DNA of 64,000 nt from Mucilaginibacter aurantiaciroseus (GCF_024055595.1 NZ_JAMXOF010000001.1:930001-994000); one strand, 5' to 3'. Positions 46,371 to 55,901 are shown, counted from the first letter of the stretch. The notes: generated from the sequence alone by a model not told the origin. Made by a program: numbers and translations.

Positions 46371-47381
46371 ATGGCAACTAAACTTGAGTACATCTGGCTT
46401 GATGGCTACAAACCAACCCAAAGCCTGCGTAGTAAAACAAAAATTGTTAAATCTTTTAGCGGTAAAGTAGAAGATTTAGAGAACTGGAGCTTTGATGGAT
46501 CGTCAACTGAGCAAGCACCGGGTGGTTCTTCAGATTGTATTTTAAAGCCGGTATTTACTTGTCCGGATCCACAGCGTAAAGATGCACACCTTGTAATGTG
46601 CGAAGTTTTGGATTCGAAAGGACAACCACACGAGTCAAATGGCCGTGCGCTTATCCAGGATGATGATAACGATTTTTGGTTTGGTTTTGAGCAGGAGTAC
46701 TTTTTATGGGACCCTGAAACCAACAAACCACTTGGTTTCCCTAAAGGTGGTTACCCCGGCCCGCAAGGCCCTTACTACTGTTCGGTAGGTGCTAACAATG
46801 CTTACGGCCGCGATATTGTTGAAGAACACTTAGACGCTTGTTTAGAAGCAGGCTTAAACGTTGAAGGTATTAACGCTGAGGTTGCTGCAGGCCAATGGGA
46901 ATTCCAGATATTCGCTAAAGGCGCTAAAGAAGCTGGTGACCAAATTTGGGTTGCACGTTATTTATTAGAAAGAATTGGCGAAAGCTACGGCGTGTCAATC
47001 AACTGGCATTGCAAACCGTTAGGTGAATTAGACTGGAACGGCTCTGGTATGCATGCTAACTTCTCAAACACTATCTTACGTACTGCAAACAGCAAAGAAA
47101 CCTTTACCGCTATCTGCGAAGCTTTCCGCCCTGCAGTTGCTGAGTGTGTTGCCGTATATGGTGCTTACAACGAGTTACGTTTAACCGGAAAACACGAAAC
47201 AGCTTCGATTAACGATTTTAGCTACGGTGTTTCTGATCGTGGTGCATCAATCCGTATACCATTGTATACTGTAGATCACAACTGGAGTGGTTATTTAGAA
47301 GATCGTCGCCCTAACTCGGCTGCAGATCCATACAAAGTAGCAGCGGTTATCATCAAAACTGTAAAAACAGCAAAAGTTTAA
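46371..47381 (+). CDS. glnII: Type II glutamine synthetase
   Basis: It joins glutamate and ammonia to glutamine with ATP. The 336-residue size and sequence (KLEYIWLDGYKPTQSLRSKT, WSFDGSSTEQA, EQEYFLWDP, INAEVAAGQWEFQ, GSGMHANFSN and KHETASINDFSYGVSDRGAS) are typical of the eukaryote-like GSII group that some Bacteroidota use as main enzyme. Active-site Glu and Arg residues appear in place. An unusual palindromic control region precedes it. It is followed by a bidirectional terminator. Confidence 0.95.
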   Translation: MATKLEYIWLDGYKPTQSLRSKTKIVKSFSGKVEDLENWSFDGSSTEQAPGGSSDCILKPVFTCPDPQRKDAHLVMCEVLDSKGQPHESNGRALIQDDDNDFWFGFEQEYFLWDPETNKPLGFPKGGYPGPQGPYYCSVGANNAYGRDIVEEHLDACLEAGLNVEGINAEVAAGQWEFQIFAKGAKEAGDQIWVARYLLERIGESYGVSINWHCKPLGELDWNGSGMHANFSNTILRTANSKETFTAICEAFRPAVAECVAVYGAYNELRLTGKHETASINDFSYGVSDRGASIRIPLYTVDHNWSGYLEDRRPNSAADPYKVAAVIIKTVKTAKV

Positions 47382-47402
47382 TACCCTATACTTCTTTACA
47401 AG

Positions 47403-47435
47403 TCCCCCGTGTTTAATTACCGGGGGATTTTTTTT
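47403..47435. terminator. Terminator of the glutamine synthetase gene
   Basis: TCCCCCG pairs with CGGGGGA around a 10-11 base loop, followed by eight T. It covers the last codons and stop of the convergent cyclotransferase gene. Confidence 0.9.
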
Positions 47436-47829
47436 GTGCCGTAAATTCGGCATAGTTGCCGGATGTAATCAATGGCAAACCATCAACCGGCAGATTGTAT
47501 AGGTAGATCCAGGTATCAACAATGCCGTCGGCGGTTTCAACAGATCTTATTTTGCGGATATATAAATTCGGCTGCTCCTGATCTGGCCCAACACCTTCGT
47601 AATCATCTATTACGAAAAGGTTTTGTTTAGTATGATGAAGTTTGTAGATGTGGCCATAAACGTAATTTTGAGCATTGTCGCTGATGATTAACCCCGGATA
47701 TTCACCAATATCATAAAGTATACCTTTTATTTTACCGCGTAACAGGTAGGTGCAGTTTAGGTTAAGGTAACCAGCAATTGGGTTGCCGGGTTGTATCAGG
47801 GTACCGTAAACGAATAGCAAATCAATCAT
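47413..47829 (-). CDS. AIG2/GGCT-like gamma-glutamyl cyclotransferase
   Basis: Members of this fold release 5-oxoproline from gamma-glutamyl peptides or amines. The 138-residue protein starts with FVYGTLIQPG, the YGTL motif that binds the glutamyl part (residues 7-13), and has the likely catalytic Glu in DDYEGVG near residue 68. Length fits GGACT/GGCT types. Its C-terminus (KKSPGN) is written over a terminator stem. It sits between two glutamine-synthetase-family genes, which supports a gamma-glutamyl substrate. Confidence 0.88.
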   Translation of the reverse strand: MIDLLFVYGTLIQPGNPIAGYLNLNCTYLLRGKIKGILYDIGEYPGLIISDNAQNYVYGHIYKLHHTKQNLFVIDDYEGVGPDQEQPNLYIRKIRSVETADGIVDTWIYLYNLPVDGLPLITSGNYAEFTAQKKSPGN

Positions 47830-47845
47830 GCTTTAAAGATAAAAC

Positions 47846-47960
47846 TCTTTGAAAATTTAAGCACTAAGAGCACAAAGTTTTCATGAAGAAATACAAAGCA
47901 TCAATTCTCTTTGAACTTTGTGTTTTTTCTTTGTGTCCTCTGTGGTTAAATAATCTTAAA
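47846..47960. repeat. Word repeat (CTTTGTGTTTT-type) upstream of the PuuA-like gene
   Basis: Words AAGCACTAAGAGCACAAAG and TTTCTTTGTGTCCTCTGTGG form an imperfect palindrome. The word CACAGAGGACACAAAG on the minus strand is a widespread intergenic motif in bacteria. Confidence 0.5.
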
Positions 47961-47982
47961 TTGGCATTTTATACTACTTATC

Positions 47983-49341
47983 ATGAACACTGAACAGGTT
48001 ATTACTTATATCAAAGAGAACAATATCCAAAAAGTAAAATTCGCGTTTGCAGATATCGACGGCATTTTGCGGGGCAAGGTTATCAGCACGCAAAAGTTTT
48101 TAGAAGGTTTGCAGGGTGGTTACGGCTTTTGCGATGTGGTTTTTGGATGGGATAGCAGCGATGTTACCTACGATAATGTGGAACTTACCGGTTGGCATAG
48201 CGGCTACCCGGATAAACAATGTTATATAGACCTGTCAACCATGCGCAATGTGCCATGGGAGGATAACATCCCGTTCTTTTTGGCAGATTATACCGGGCCA
48301 AAAGGTGATGCATTAACGGCATGCCCCCGCAGTTTGTTAAAGCAAATTGTTAAGCAATGCGATGATATGGGTTACCATGCCGAGTTTGCACAAGAGTTTG
48401 AGTGGTTTAATTTTAGGGAGACCCCGCAATCGTTACAGCAAAAAGGATTTGCCAATATGGAGCCATTGTCGCCGGGGATGTTTGGTTACTCTACATTACG
48501 TACCTCACAAAACAGCGCCTTTTATTACGATCTGTTTAATTTACTCACGCAATTTAATATCCCGATAGAAGGCATCCATACCGAAACAGGGCCCGGAGTT
48601 TACGAAGCCGCCATTATGCACTCCGAAACTTTGGACGCCGCAGATAAAGCCGTATTGTTCAAAACCGCTGTTAAAGAAATTGCCTACAAACATGGCATCA
48701 CCGCCACATTTATGGCCAAATGGAACCAGGAACTGCCCGGTTGCAGCGGCCACATCCATCAAAGCCTGTGGACTAAAGATCAAAGCGACAACCTGTTCTG
48801 CGATGGTAACGATGTAAATAAAATGAGCGAACTGCATAAGCAATATTTGGCCGGTCAGCTTTATTGTATGCCGCATTTATTGCCAATGTATGCGCCAACC
48901 ATCAATAGCTACAAACGCCTTGTAGAAGGTGCCTGGGCGCCAACTACAATTACGTGGGGAGTAGATAACCGCACAACCGCCTTACGCGTTATCAATACAT
49001 CAAAAGCCCATACCCGTTTAGAAACCCGCATTCCGGGATCGGACACGAACCCATATCTTGCTATCGCGGCCGCTTTAGCATCTGGTTTATATGGTATAAA
49101 AAACAAAATGAAGCTGGATGTTGCCGCAACTGTAGGCAGCGGTTATCAAAACAAAACTAACGGCAGCCTGCATGCCAACCTTTTGGATGCCGCTACCGCC
49201 ATGCAAAATTCATCTGTTGCAAAAGAACTCTTCGGTGAAGGCTTTGTACAACACTTTACCCAAACCCGCCTTTGGGAGCACCGCCAATACGCTAAAAGTG
49301 TAAGCGACTGGGAATTGAAAAGGTATTTTGAATCTATCTGA
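47983..49341 (+). CDS. Glutamine-synthetase-family ligase (PuuA-like)
   Basis: The 452-residue protein is a type I-like family member, not a housekeeping enzyme. It has the beta-grasp N-terminus VKFAFADIDGILRGK, EFAQEFEWF, IEGIHTETGPGVYEAAI, and SGHIHQSLW (the ATP/metal site). It most resembles PuuA and related enzymes, which join glutamate to an amine such as putrescine. The adenylylation loop of GlnA is absent. Kinase and HAD genes follow on the same strand, and a gamma-glutamyl cyclotransferase gene is adjacent. Amine substrate is not known. Confidence 0.88.
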   Translation: MNTEQVITYIKENNIQKVKFAFADIDGILRGKVISTQKFLEGLQGGYGFCDVVFGWDSSDVTYDNVELTGWHSGYPDKQCYIDLSTMRNVPWEDNIPFFLADYTGPKGDALTACPRSLLKQIVKQCDDMGYHAEFAQEFEWFNFRETPQSLQQKGFANMEPLSPGMFGYSTLRTSQNSAFYYDLFNLLTQFNIPIEGIHTETGPGVYEAAIMHSETLDAADKAVLFKTAVKEIAYKHGITATFMAKWNQELPGCSGHIHQSLWTKDQSDNLFCDGNDVNKMSELHKQYLAGQLYCMPHLLPMYAPTINSYKRLVEGAWAPTTITWGVDNRTTALRVINTSKAHTRLETRIPGSDTNPYLAIAAALASGLYGIKNKMKLDVAATVGSGYQNKTNGSLHANLLDAATAMQNSSVAKELFGEGFVQHFTQTRLWEHRQYAKSVSDWELKRYFESI

Positions 49342-49394
49342 TTGCGTTTTTGTACTTAATTAGGTAACTATGCAATTATAAACCAATCCCGGTA

Positions 49395-50429
49395 ATGGAC
49401 TTTCATCTCATTATAAGATCTGCCTGGGCAGATTACGACGCTTCTAAAACCATCAGAGATATTGAGGATATCAGCGCGATGGTATCTACCAATCATGTGT
49501 ATCGTATTACCTTTGATGACGAGGATATTATCATTGCCAAACTTTCATTCTTTGGTAAGTTTGAGCATTTTAAGGAAGATCACCGCATCATTCAGTCCCT
49601 GTCAAACAATCTGCTTTACCCGTTCGAGAACCTGCTCTCTAAGTCATTACTTAAGAATAACCGCGTTTATGTATATCGCTATAAACAAGGTAAAAACGAC
49701 GCATGGGTAGTGTTTTACAACCCAACCAGGATCATGGACAGCATGCCCCGCCGCTTAGATGAGGATATGATCAAAAAGCTGGGCTCGCAGTTGGGTAAAT
49801 TCCATAAGGCTTGTTCAAGGATCAAAAACGTGTTGCCAAAATCATCCAAAACCCTGCGTACAGATATTTACGATTTGCAACGCCAATTGGAGAAAGACGA
49901 ACGCAAGTTTGGCTCGCGTATGCAGGTTGATTTGCTGAAATACCATTGCGAACAATTTTTAAAGAACAGGTCGCGCTATAATATGAGCTCATTTGAGATC
50001 ATCCCGGTATTTATCGACTGGAATATTGGCAACTTCTCGGTAACGCCCGATCTGGACCTTTATTCGCGATGGGATTATGATTGGTTCAGGATGAGTTACC
50101 GCTTGCTCGATTTCTACTTTTTTAGTCGCGTGGTATCTGATGCAGGCGACCGAACCGTATTCAGTTATGTAATTGGCCCAATGATGGAGGATCGGTTTAT
50201 CACCTTCCTGAAAGAGTATCACAAAGTAAACCCCGTTACTGCCGATGAGATCCGTTTCCTGAAAGAGGCCTACCGTTTCTTTATTTTGAACTATGTGATA
50301 AAAGATGGCAAGTACTTTTTTAACGAACAATACGCCAAAAAGCTACAAGCCGAGGCCATGGAAATTTACCTGCCATCGGTTGATCGCGACTTTGACGCGG
50401 AAGTAATAATTAAAGCATTAAATTTATAG
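49395..50429 (+). CDS. APH-fold kinase-like protein
   Basis: The 344-residue protein looks like an aminoglycoside/choline kinase-type fold. The catalytic loop HGDxxxxN is read here as FIDWNIGNF near residues 211-219, with the Asp and Asn kept but His replaced. The DFG-like SRWDYDWFR block follows 18 residues later. The N-lobe has VYRITFDDEDIIIAKLSFFG, where the Lys may bind ATP. It starts 53 bases after the PuuA-like gene, so they may be one operon. The phosphorylated molecule is unknown. Confidence 0.7.
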   Translation: MDFHLIIRSAWADYDASKTIRDIEDISAMVSTNHVYRITFDDEDIIIAKLSFFGKFEHFKEDHRIIQSLSNNLLYPFENLLSKSLLKNNRVYVYRYKQGKNDAWVVFYNPTRIMDSMPRRLDEDMIKKLGSQLGKFHKACSRIKNVLPKSSKTLRTDIYDLQRQLEKDERKFGSRMQVDLLKYHCEQFLKNRSRYNMSSFEIIPVFIDWNIGNFSVTPDLDLYSRWDYDWFRMSYRLLDFYFFSRVVSDAGDRTVFSYVIGPMMEDRFITFLKEYHKVNPVTADEIRFLKEAYRFFILNYVIKDGKYFFNEQYAKKLQAEAMEIYLPSVDRDFDAEVIIKALNL

Positions 50430-50512
50430 TGAGTGGTTGATTAGGTTAAATAGTGAGTAGTTGCCGCTTAAAACCAATCAACATAATTTAACTCAATCAA
50501 CCAATAACTAAA
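50430..50512. repeat. Imperfect palindrome between the kinase and HAD genes
   Basis: AGTGGTTGATTAGGTTAAAT is nearly the reverse complement of ATTTAACTCAATCAACCAAT about 30 bases on. Similar wordy palindromes occur in other gaps of the window. Confidence 0.55.
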
Positions 50513-50514
50513 CT

Positions 50515-51384
50515 ATGAAACGCATTGAGGATTTTAAATCGATAATAGACCGTTACGAAATTATATTTTTCGATGCGTTTGGTGTGCTTAAAACCCACAG
50601 CGGCCTGGTGCCCGGCATTGAGCGTACGTTTGAATACCTGGAGCAGCAAAAGAAGGAGTATTATATTGTTACCAATGATGCATCGCGCAGCCCGGAGCAA
50701 TTGGCACAGTCCTATCATGATAAAGGTTTGTACGCCATTACATCCAACAGGATCATTTCATCGGGCCAGTTAACTAAAGAGTATCTGGAGCTTAAAGTTA
50801 ACGATGGTTACGTCGCTTATTTAGGCACTTTAGAATCTGCGCACTACATTGAAAGCGCGGGGTTAAAAACCCTGCCTGTTAGGGATGTAAACAGTACTAA
50901 TATCGATAAAGTTAATGCCTTGATATTTATGGACGATGAAGGTTTCGACTGGTTCGAAGATTTGAATAAAACCGTTAACCTGCTGCGTAAACGAACCATA
51001 CCAGCTATTGTTGCCAATACCGATTATGCGTACCCCGTTTCAAAAACCGATGTAGGCATCGCCATTGGCGGTTTGGCGCAAATGATTGAAACCATAGTGG
51101 GCAAAAAGTTCATCCGTTTTGGTAAGCCCGATTCGCAAATGTTTATGTTTGCTTATGACCTGATCCGCGAGTACCGCACCATCAGCAAAAAGCAGATCGT
51201 AATGGTAGGCGATACTCTGCAAACCGATATTATGGGTGGCAATAAATTTGGGCTGGATACTGTATTGGTTCTTACTGGTAATACCCAGGCAACCGAATAC
51301 GAGAACCGGATTGAGGCCACCGGCATTATACCAACTTATATTTGTGATAGCGCCGTATTAGGCCCGGATGCTTTGGCGCTATAA
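50515..51384 (+). CDS. HAD-IIA hydrolase (TIGR01459-like)
   Basis: The 289-residue protein belongs to HAD class IIA. Motif I reads FFDAFGVL near residues 18-25, with the nucleophile Asp kept but the acid-base Asp two positions on replaced by Phe; related TIGR01459 proteins have Trp there (DVWGVL). Motif II is YIVTNDASRS, and the late GKPDSQMF and MVGDTLQTDIMGGNKFG give the Lys and metal Asp. It may be a phosphatase with altered chemistry. It is in line with the kinase-like gene, which hints at a kinase-phosphatase pair. Confidence 0.85.
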   Translation: MKRIEDFKSIIDRYEIIFFDAFGVLKTHSGLVPGIERTFEYLEQQKKEYYIVTNDASRSPEQLAQSYHDKGLYAITSNRIISSGQLTKEYLELKVNDGYVAYLGTLESAHYIESAGLKTLPVRDVNSTNIDKVNALIFMDDEGFDWFEDLNKTVNLLRKRTIPAIVANTDYAYPVSKTDVGIAIGGLAQMIETIVGKKFIRFGKPDSQMFMFAYDLIREYRTISKKQIVMVGDTLQTDIMGGNKFGLDTVLVLTGNTQATEYENRIEATGIIPTYICDSAVLGPDALAL

Positions 51385-51393
51385 ATTATACCT

Positions 51394-52440
51394 ATGAAAA
51401 AGCTTTTTTTAAATATTTTGTTTGCATTGTTGCTGGTGTTTGTAATGCCGGCTTTAGCACAGCAGAAAATATTTATTAACCCCTTGAAATCATCGGGTCC
51501 TGACCCATGGGTGATATATAAAGGCGGATATTATTACTACACCAATTCATCGCAAGATAGCCTGGTGCTTTGGAAAACCAAAAATATGGCCGATTTAAAA
51601 TCTGCCTGGAAGAAAACTGTTTGGAAACCACCCGTTGGTACACAATATTCAAAAGAACTTTGGGCACCCGAACTGCACTTTTTAAATGGCAAATGGTACA
51701 TGTATTTTGCTGCCGATGATGGAGACAATAACCATCACCGTATGTATGTGATAGAAAACAGCTCTGCCGACCCGCTAGAAGGCGAGTGGACATTTAAAGG
51801 TAAAGTAGGCGACGATACTGATAAATGGGCGATAGATGGCTCGATATTTACCCATAAAGGCCAGTTGTACATGATATGGGCCGGATGGGAAGGTGATTAC
51901 AACGGTCAGCAGGATATTTATATTGCCAAGCTAAAAAATCCATGGACGATTGATGGTAAACGAGCAAAGATCTCCAGTCCGCTATACGATTGGGAGAAGA
52001 ATGGCGATTTAGGCAAAAATAGTAACCCGCCACATGTAAATGTAAACGAAGGGCCGGAAGTGCTTAAACATGGTAATAAACTATTCCTGATATACTCGGC
52101 AAGTGGCTGCTGGACAGATTTTTACGCGCTTGGAATGTTAACTGCATCTGCCAATAGCGATCTGATGGATGTACGGTCGTGGAAAAAATCGACAAAACCT
52201 GTTTTCAAAAGTTCTGTTAAGAATGGTGTGTACGCGCCGGGTCATAATTCGTTCTTTAAATCGCCGGATGGGACGGAGGATTGGATCATATACCATGCAA
52301 ATGCAAAACCGGGGCAGGGCTGCGGAGGTTTCCGTTCTCCAAGGATGCAAAAATTCACCTGGAATAAAGATGGTTCGCCAAAATTTGGTGAGCCGGTAAA
52401 GGAAAGTATGGTATTAGCCATACCATCGCAACGCAAATAA
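51394..52440 (+). CDS. Secreted GH43-family glycosidase
   Basis: The 348-residue protein has a signal peptide (MKKLFLNILFALLLVFVMPA, then LAQ). The five-bladed propeller of GH43 is supported by DPWVIYKGGYYYYTNSS with the general-base Asp (near residue 33), APELHFLNGKWYMYFAADD, KWAIDGSIF with the middle Asp, and VNEGPEVL with the acid Glu. It acts on arabinan or xylan-type side chains, presumably in the periplasm. It is followed 24 bases later by galM, so sugar use is the likely theme. Confidence 0.92.
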   Translation: MKKLFLNILFALLLVFVMPALAQQKIFINPLKSSGPDPWVIYKGGYYYYTNSSQDSLVLWKTKNMADLKSAWKKTVWKPPVGTQYSKELWAPELHFLNGKWYMYFAADDGDNNHHRMYVIENSSADPLEGEWTFKGKVGDDTDKWAIDGSIFTHKGQLYMIWAGWEGDYNGQQDIYIAKLKNPWTIDGKRAKISSPLYDWEKNGDLGKNSNPPHVNVNEGPEVLKHGNKLFLIYSASGCWTDFYALGMLTASANSDLMDVRSWKKSTKPVFKSSVKNGVYAPGHNSFFKSPDGTEDWIIYHANAKPGQGCGGFRSPRMQKFTWNKDGSPKFGEPVKESMVLAIPSQRK

Positions 52441-52464
52441 CGATAATCGACTATTATAAATATT

Positions 52465-53643
52465 ATGCGAAACACATTTAATAAACCAACATTGGCACTT
52501 GCACTTGCAGGGAGCATGCTATTTGCAGCCTGTGACCATTCTGCCAAAAAAACCACATCAACCATGACCGATAGTACCACAACTACACCAAAATTACCAA
52601 CTGCATCCGCCTTTGAGAAAACCATTAACGGTAAACAAACACACTTGTACATTCTTAAAAATAAAAATGGGGTAGAGGCAGCAGTAACCAACTATGGTGG
52701 CCGTATCGTAAGCCTGTTGGTGCCAAATAAATATGGCAAACTAACCGATGTGGTTTTAGGTTTTGAAAGTATAGACGGTTTTATCGGTTCAAAAGAACCT
52801 TATTACGGCGCAACCATTGGCCGTTACGGCAACCGCATTGCCAAAGGTAAATTTAAACTGGATGGCAAAGAGTATACTTTGGCTACCAATAATGGACCTA
52901 ATACCTTACATGGCGGCCACCCGGGTTTCCAGGAAGTGGTATGGGATGCTAAGCAGATAGACAGCGCAACTTTAGAATTGAGCTACCTTGCAAAAGACAT
53001 GGAAGGTGGTTTCCCCGGTAACCTAAATGTTAAAGTTACTTATCAGATAACGGATGATAACGCTATGAAAGTGAGCTACTCGGCAACCACTGATAAAAGC
53101 ACAGTTGTTAACCTAACCAATCATGCGTTCTTTAATTTGAACGGAGAAGGTAGCGGTACTATCTTAGATCATACCATGCAAATAGCAGCTGATAATTATA
53201 CCCCGGTGGATAGCACGCTGATCCCTACAGGTAAGATAGAAGCGGTAGCGGGCACACCATTCGATTTTACAAATGCAACTAAAATTGGTGCGCGTATCAA
53301 TACCGATAATGTGCAACTCAAAGATGGCAAAGGATACGACCATAACTTTGTATTGAGCAAACATGATATCAGCACGCCTATAGCGACGGTAGTTGGTGAT
53401 AAAAGCGGTATTAAAATGGAAGTATTTACCGAAGAGCCTGCCATACAGTTTTATAGCGGTAACTTTATGCAAAGCCAAAACGTGATGAAAGGCGGCAAGA
53501 AAGATGATTTCCGTACTTCATTTGCTTTGGAAACACAACACTATCCGGATTCGCCAAACCAGCCGACATTCCCTTCAACAGAATTAAGGCCGGGGCAGAC
53601 ATACAAAACCCAATCTATCTACAAATTTTCTGTTGTAAAATAA
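52465..53643 (+). CDS. galM: Lipoprotein aldose 1-epimerase
   Basis: GalM interconverts alpha and beta sugar anomers. The 392-residue protein has a lipoprotein signal with lipobox FAAC (Cys23), which puts it at the envelope. Motifs are YGGRIVSLLVP, TIGRYGNRIAKG, NTLHGGHPGF with a catalytic His, LTNHAFFNLNGEG, and the late catalytic Glu in FALETQHYPDSPN. It shares an operon with the GH43 gene, fitting export-side processing of released sugars. Confidence 0.94.
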   Translation: MRNTFNKPTLALALAGSMLFAACDHSAKKTTSTMTDSTTTTPKLPTASAFEKTINGKQTHLYILKNKNGVEAAVTNYGGRIVSLLVPNKYGKLTDVVLGFESIDGFIGSKEPYYGATIGRYGNRIAKGKFKLDGKEYTLATNNGPNTLHGGHPGFQEVVWDAKQIDSATLELSYLAKDMEGGFPGNLNVKVTYQITDDNAMKVSYSATTDKSTVVNLTNHAFFNLNGEGSGTILDHTMQIAADNYTPVDSTLIPTGKIEAVAGTPFDFTNATKIGARINTDNVQLKDGKGYDHNFVLSKHDISTPIATVVGDKSGIKMEVFTEEPAIQFYSGNFMQSQNVMKGGKKDDFRTSFALETQHYPDSPNQPTFPSTELRPGQTYKTQSIYKFSVVK

Positions 53644-53647
53644 TTTA

Positions 53648-53678
53648 CAAAAGAGGTGCGACAATAGTGCCTCTTTTG
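53648..53678 (+). terminator. Probable terminator of galM
   Basis: CAAAAGAGG pairs perfectly with CCTCTTTTG around a 13-base loop, followed by CGTTTAATT rather than a clean T-run. Confidence 0.5.
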
Positions 53679-53692
53679 CGTTTAATTAGCAA

Positions 53693-54682
53693 ATGCTTTT
53701 AGATAACCACGGACGAAAGATCAATTACCTGCGGCTGGCCGTTACCGACCGCTGCAATTTGCGCTGCTTTTATTGCATGCCCGAGGAAGGATTAAACTGG
53801 TTATCGCGCAAGGAGTTGATGACCTACGAGGAAATGCTGCAGGTATGCTCCTTACTGGTTAAAATGGGCATTGAGAAGATCCGCATTACCGGTGGCGAGC
53901 CATTTGTGCGTAAGGATATTATGCAGCTGCTAACGGCGCTTTCAAAACTGGATGGGCTAAAAGAACTTAGCCTAACCACTAATGGCGTTTTAACCGCCCC
54001 GCATGTAGCTGAATTAAAAGCGATAGGTGTGCGGTCGGTAAACTTAAGTTTGGACACGCTGGATGCCAACCGCTTTTTTGCCATTACCCGCCGCGACGAA
54101 TTTGCCAGTGTGATGCAAACTATGGATGCGTTGTTAGCGCACGATATAGAGGTAAAGATAAACGCCGTGGTCATGGCCGGCAAGAATACGCAGGATATTA
54201 TCCCGCTGGTGCGGTTAACTAAAGATTTGCCGGTAAGCGTTCGCTTTATCGAAGAAATGCCCTTTAACGGAGACGGGCACAGCCACAGCGGCATTGTTTG
54301 GGATTATGTAAGGATCTTTAATGAGATCCGTCAAACCTTCCCGGAGATTCAAAAGATTCCCGACCCTCAGTTTTCAACATCATATAATTACCAGGTATTG
54401 GGACATCAAGGTAGTGTAGGTATCATTGCCGCCTATTCGCGAACGTTTTGCGGCACTTGTAACCGCATCCGCATCACACCGCAGGGTACACTTAAGAATT
54501 GTTTGTACGATGATGGCGTACTGAATATAAAAGACCTGATGCGTTTGGGTATGGATGATATTAAATTGGAAGCGACGTTAAGGCAAGCTTTTAACGTACG
54601 CGAGAAAGATGGTTGGGAGGCTGACCTTAAACGTTTAGAAAACCCGAACTTCCACGAATCAATGGCTACTATAGGCGGATAA
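53693..54682 (+). CDS. moaA: GTP 3',8-cyclase MoaA
   Basis: MoaA is a radical-SAM enzyme that rearranges GTP in the first step of molybdenum cofactor synthesis. The 329-residue protein has the first 4Fe-4S motif CNLRCFYC (Cys21, 25, 28), ITGGEPFVRKD, the second cluster CGTCNRIRITPQGTLKNC, and the C-terminal double glycine (TIGG) needed for activity. It starts the rightward cofactor operon. Confidence 0.97.
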   Translation: MLLDNHGRKINYLRLAVTDRCNLRCFYCMPEEGLNWLSRKELMTYEEMLQVCSLLVKMGIEKIRITGGEPFVRKDIMQLLTALSKLDGLKELSLTTNGVLTAPHVAELKAIGVRSVNLSLDTLDANRFFAITRRDEFASVMQTMDALLAHDIEVKINAVVMAGKNTQDIIPLVRLTKDLPVSVRFIEEMPFNGDGHSHSGIVWDYVRIFNEIRQTFPEIQKIPDPQFSTSYNYQVLGHQGSVGIIAAYSRTFCGTCNRIRITPQGTLKNCLYDDGVLNIKDLMRLGMDDIKLEATLRQAFNVREKDGWEADLKRLENPNFHESMATIGG

Positions 54683-54694
54683 CATAATCAATAT

Positions 54695-55897
54695 ATGATA
54701 ACGGTAGAAGAAGCCGAAAAGATAATACTTGCCCAAATAAAAGACTATGGTACAGAAGCCGTTCCTTTTGAGCAGGCTTTAGGCCATGTTTTATCCGAAG
54801 ACCTAAAAGCAGACCGTGACCTGCCGCCGTATAACCGTGTAACTATGGATGGCATCGCGATAGCATATAAAGCTATTGAACAGGGTATAAGTACCTTTAC
54901 AATAAAAGCCACCCAGGCAGCAGGTGATAAACCCGTAGATATCGAAGAGGCGAGGGAGTGTGTCGAGATCATGACGGGCGCAGCCTTACCATCAACCGTC
55001 GATACCATTATCCGTTATGAAGATCTGGAGATAAAAGAGGGTGTTGCCAGGTTGATTGTCACTAATATCAAGCAAGGCCAAAACATTCACCAAAAAGCGA
55101 AAGATAAAAAGAAGGGCGATGTGGTTGCTGCTGCTAATCAATATGTAACTCCTGCTATTATCAGTTTAGCTTCATCGGTAGGGAAAGTAGAGTTATTTGT
55201 GAAGAAATTGCCAAAGATGATGATCATATCATCAGGAGATGAGTTGGTTGATGTAGCTGATAATCCATCAACTTACCAGATCCGGCGGTCAAATAATTAT
55301 ACAATTAAAGCCATTTTAAAGCAACAGGGACTGGAAGCAGACATGCTGCACATCCCCGACGACCCAGAAGTAACCAAACAACAAATAGCACATTGCCTGC
55401 AAAAGTATGATGTGATACTTCTGAGCGGTGGTATCAGTATGGGTAAGTTTGATTATATACCCCAGGCATTGGAAGATATGGCGGTTAATAAGTTATTCTA
55501 CAAAGTGCAACAGCGCCCAGGCAAACCTTTCTGGTTTGGCAAGCATGATAATGGTACGCTGGTATTCGCGTTCCCCGGCAACCCGGTAGCTACATTTATG
55601 TGTATGCACCGCTATTTTTTATTGTGGTTAAAAGCTACACTCGGCTTGCCGGCAAAACAACCTGTATATGCACAACTGGCTAACGATTATACCTTTTTGC
55701 CGCTGCTAAAGTATTTTTTACAGGTAAAGCTTAATTTTACAGCGCAAGGTATCCTATTAGCCACGCCAATAGAAGGCAATGGCTCAGGTGATTTTGTTAA
55801 CTTAGCTGATACCGATGCTTTTATGGAATTACCTTTAGAACGAAATGACTTTAAAGCAGGAGAGGTATTCAAAGTTCATTTATTTAAATCGGTGTAA
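54695..55897 (+). CDS. moeA: Molybdopterin molybdenumtransferase MoeA
   Basis: MoeA inserts molybdenum into adenylated molybdopterin. The 400-residue protein has DRDLPPYNRVTMDGIAI, IMTGAALPSTVDTIIRYED, the MoeA/MogA-type central domain (IISSGDELVD, LLSGGISMGKFDYI) and RPGKPFWFG with FAFPGNPVA. It starts 12 bases after moaA. A separate MogA/MoaB adenylyltransferase is not in this window and presumably lies elsewhere. Confidence 0.96.
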   Translation: MITVEEAEKIILAQIKDYGTEAVPFEQALGHVLSEDLKADRDLPPYNRVTMDGIAIAYKAIEQGISTFTIKATQAAGDKPVDIEEARECVEIMTGAALPSTVDTIIRYEDLEIKEGVARLIVTNIKQGQNIHQKAKDKKKGDVVAAANQYVTPAIISLASSVGKVELFVKKLPKMMIISSGDELVDVADNPSTYQIRRSNNYTIKAILKQQGLEADMLHIPDDPEVTKQQIAHCLQKYDVILLSGGISMGKFDYIPQALEDMAVNKLFYKVQQRPGKPFWFGKHDNGTLVFAFPGNPVATFMCMHRYFLLWLKATLGLPAKQPVYAQLANDYTFLPLLKYFLQVKLNFTAQGILLATPIEGNGSGDFVNLADTDAFMELPLERNDFKAGEVFKVHLFKSV

Positions 55898-55901
55898 TCA
55901 A

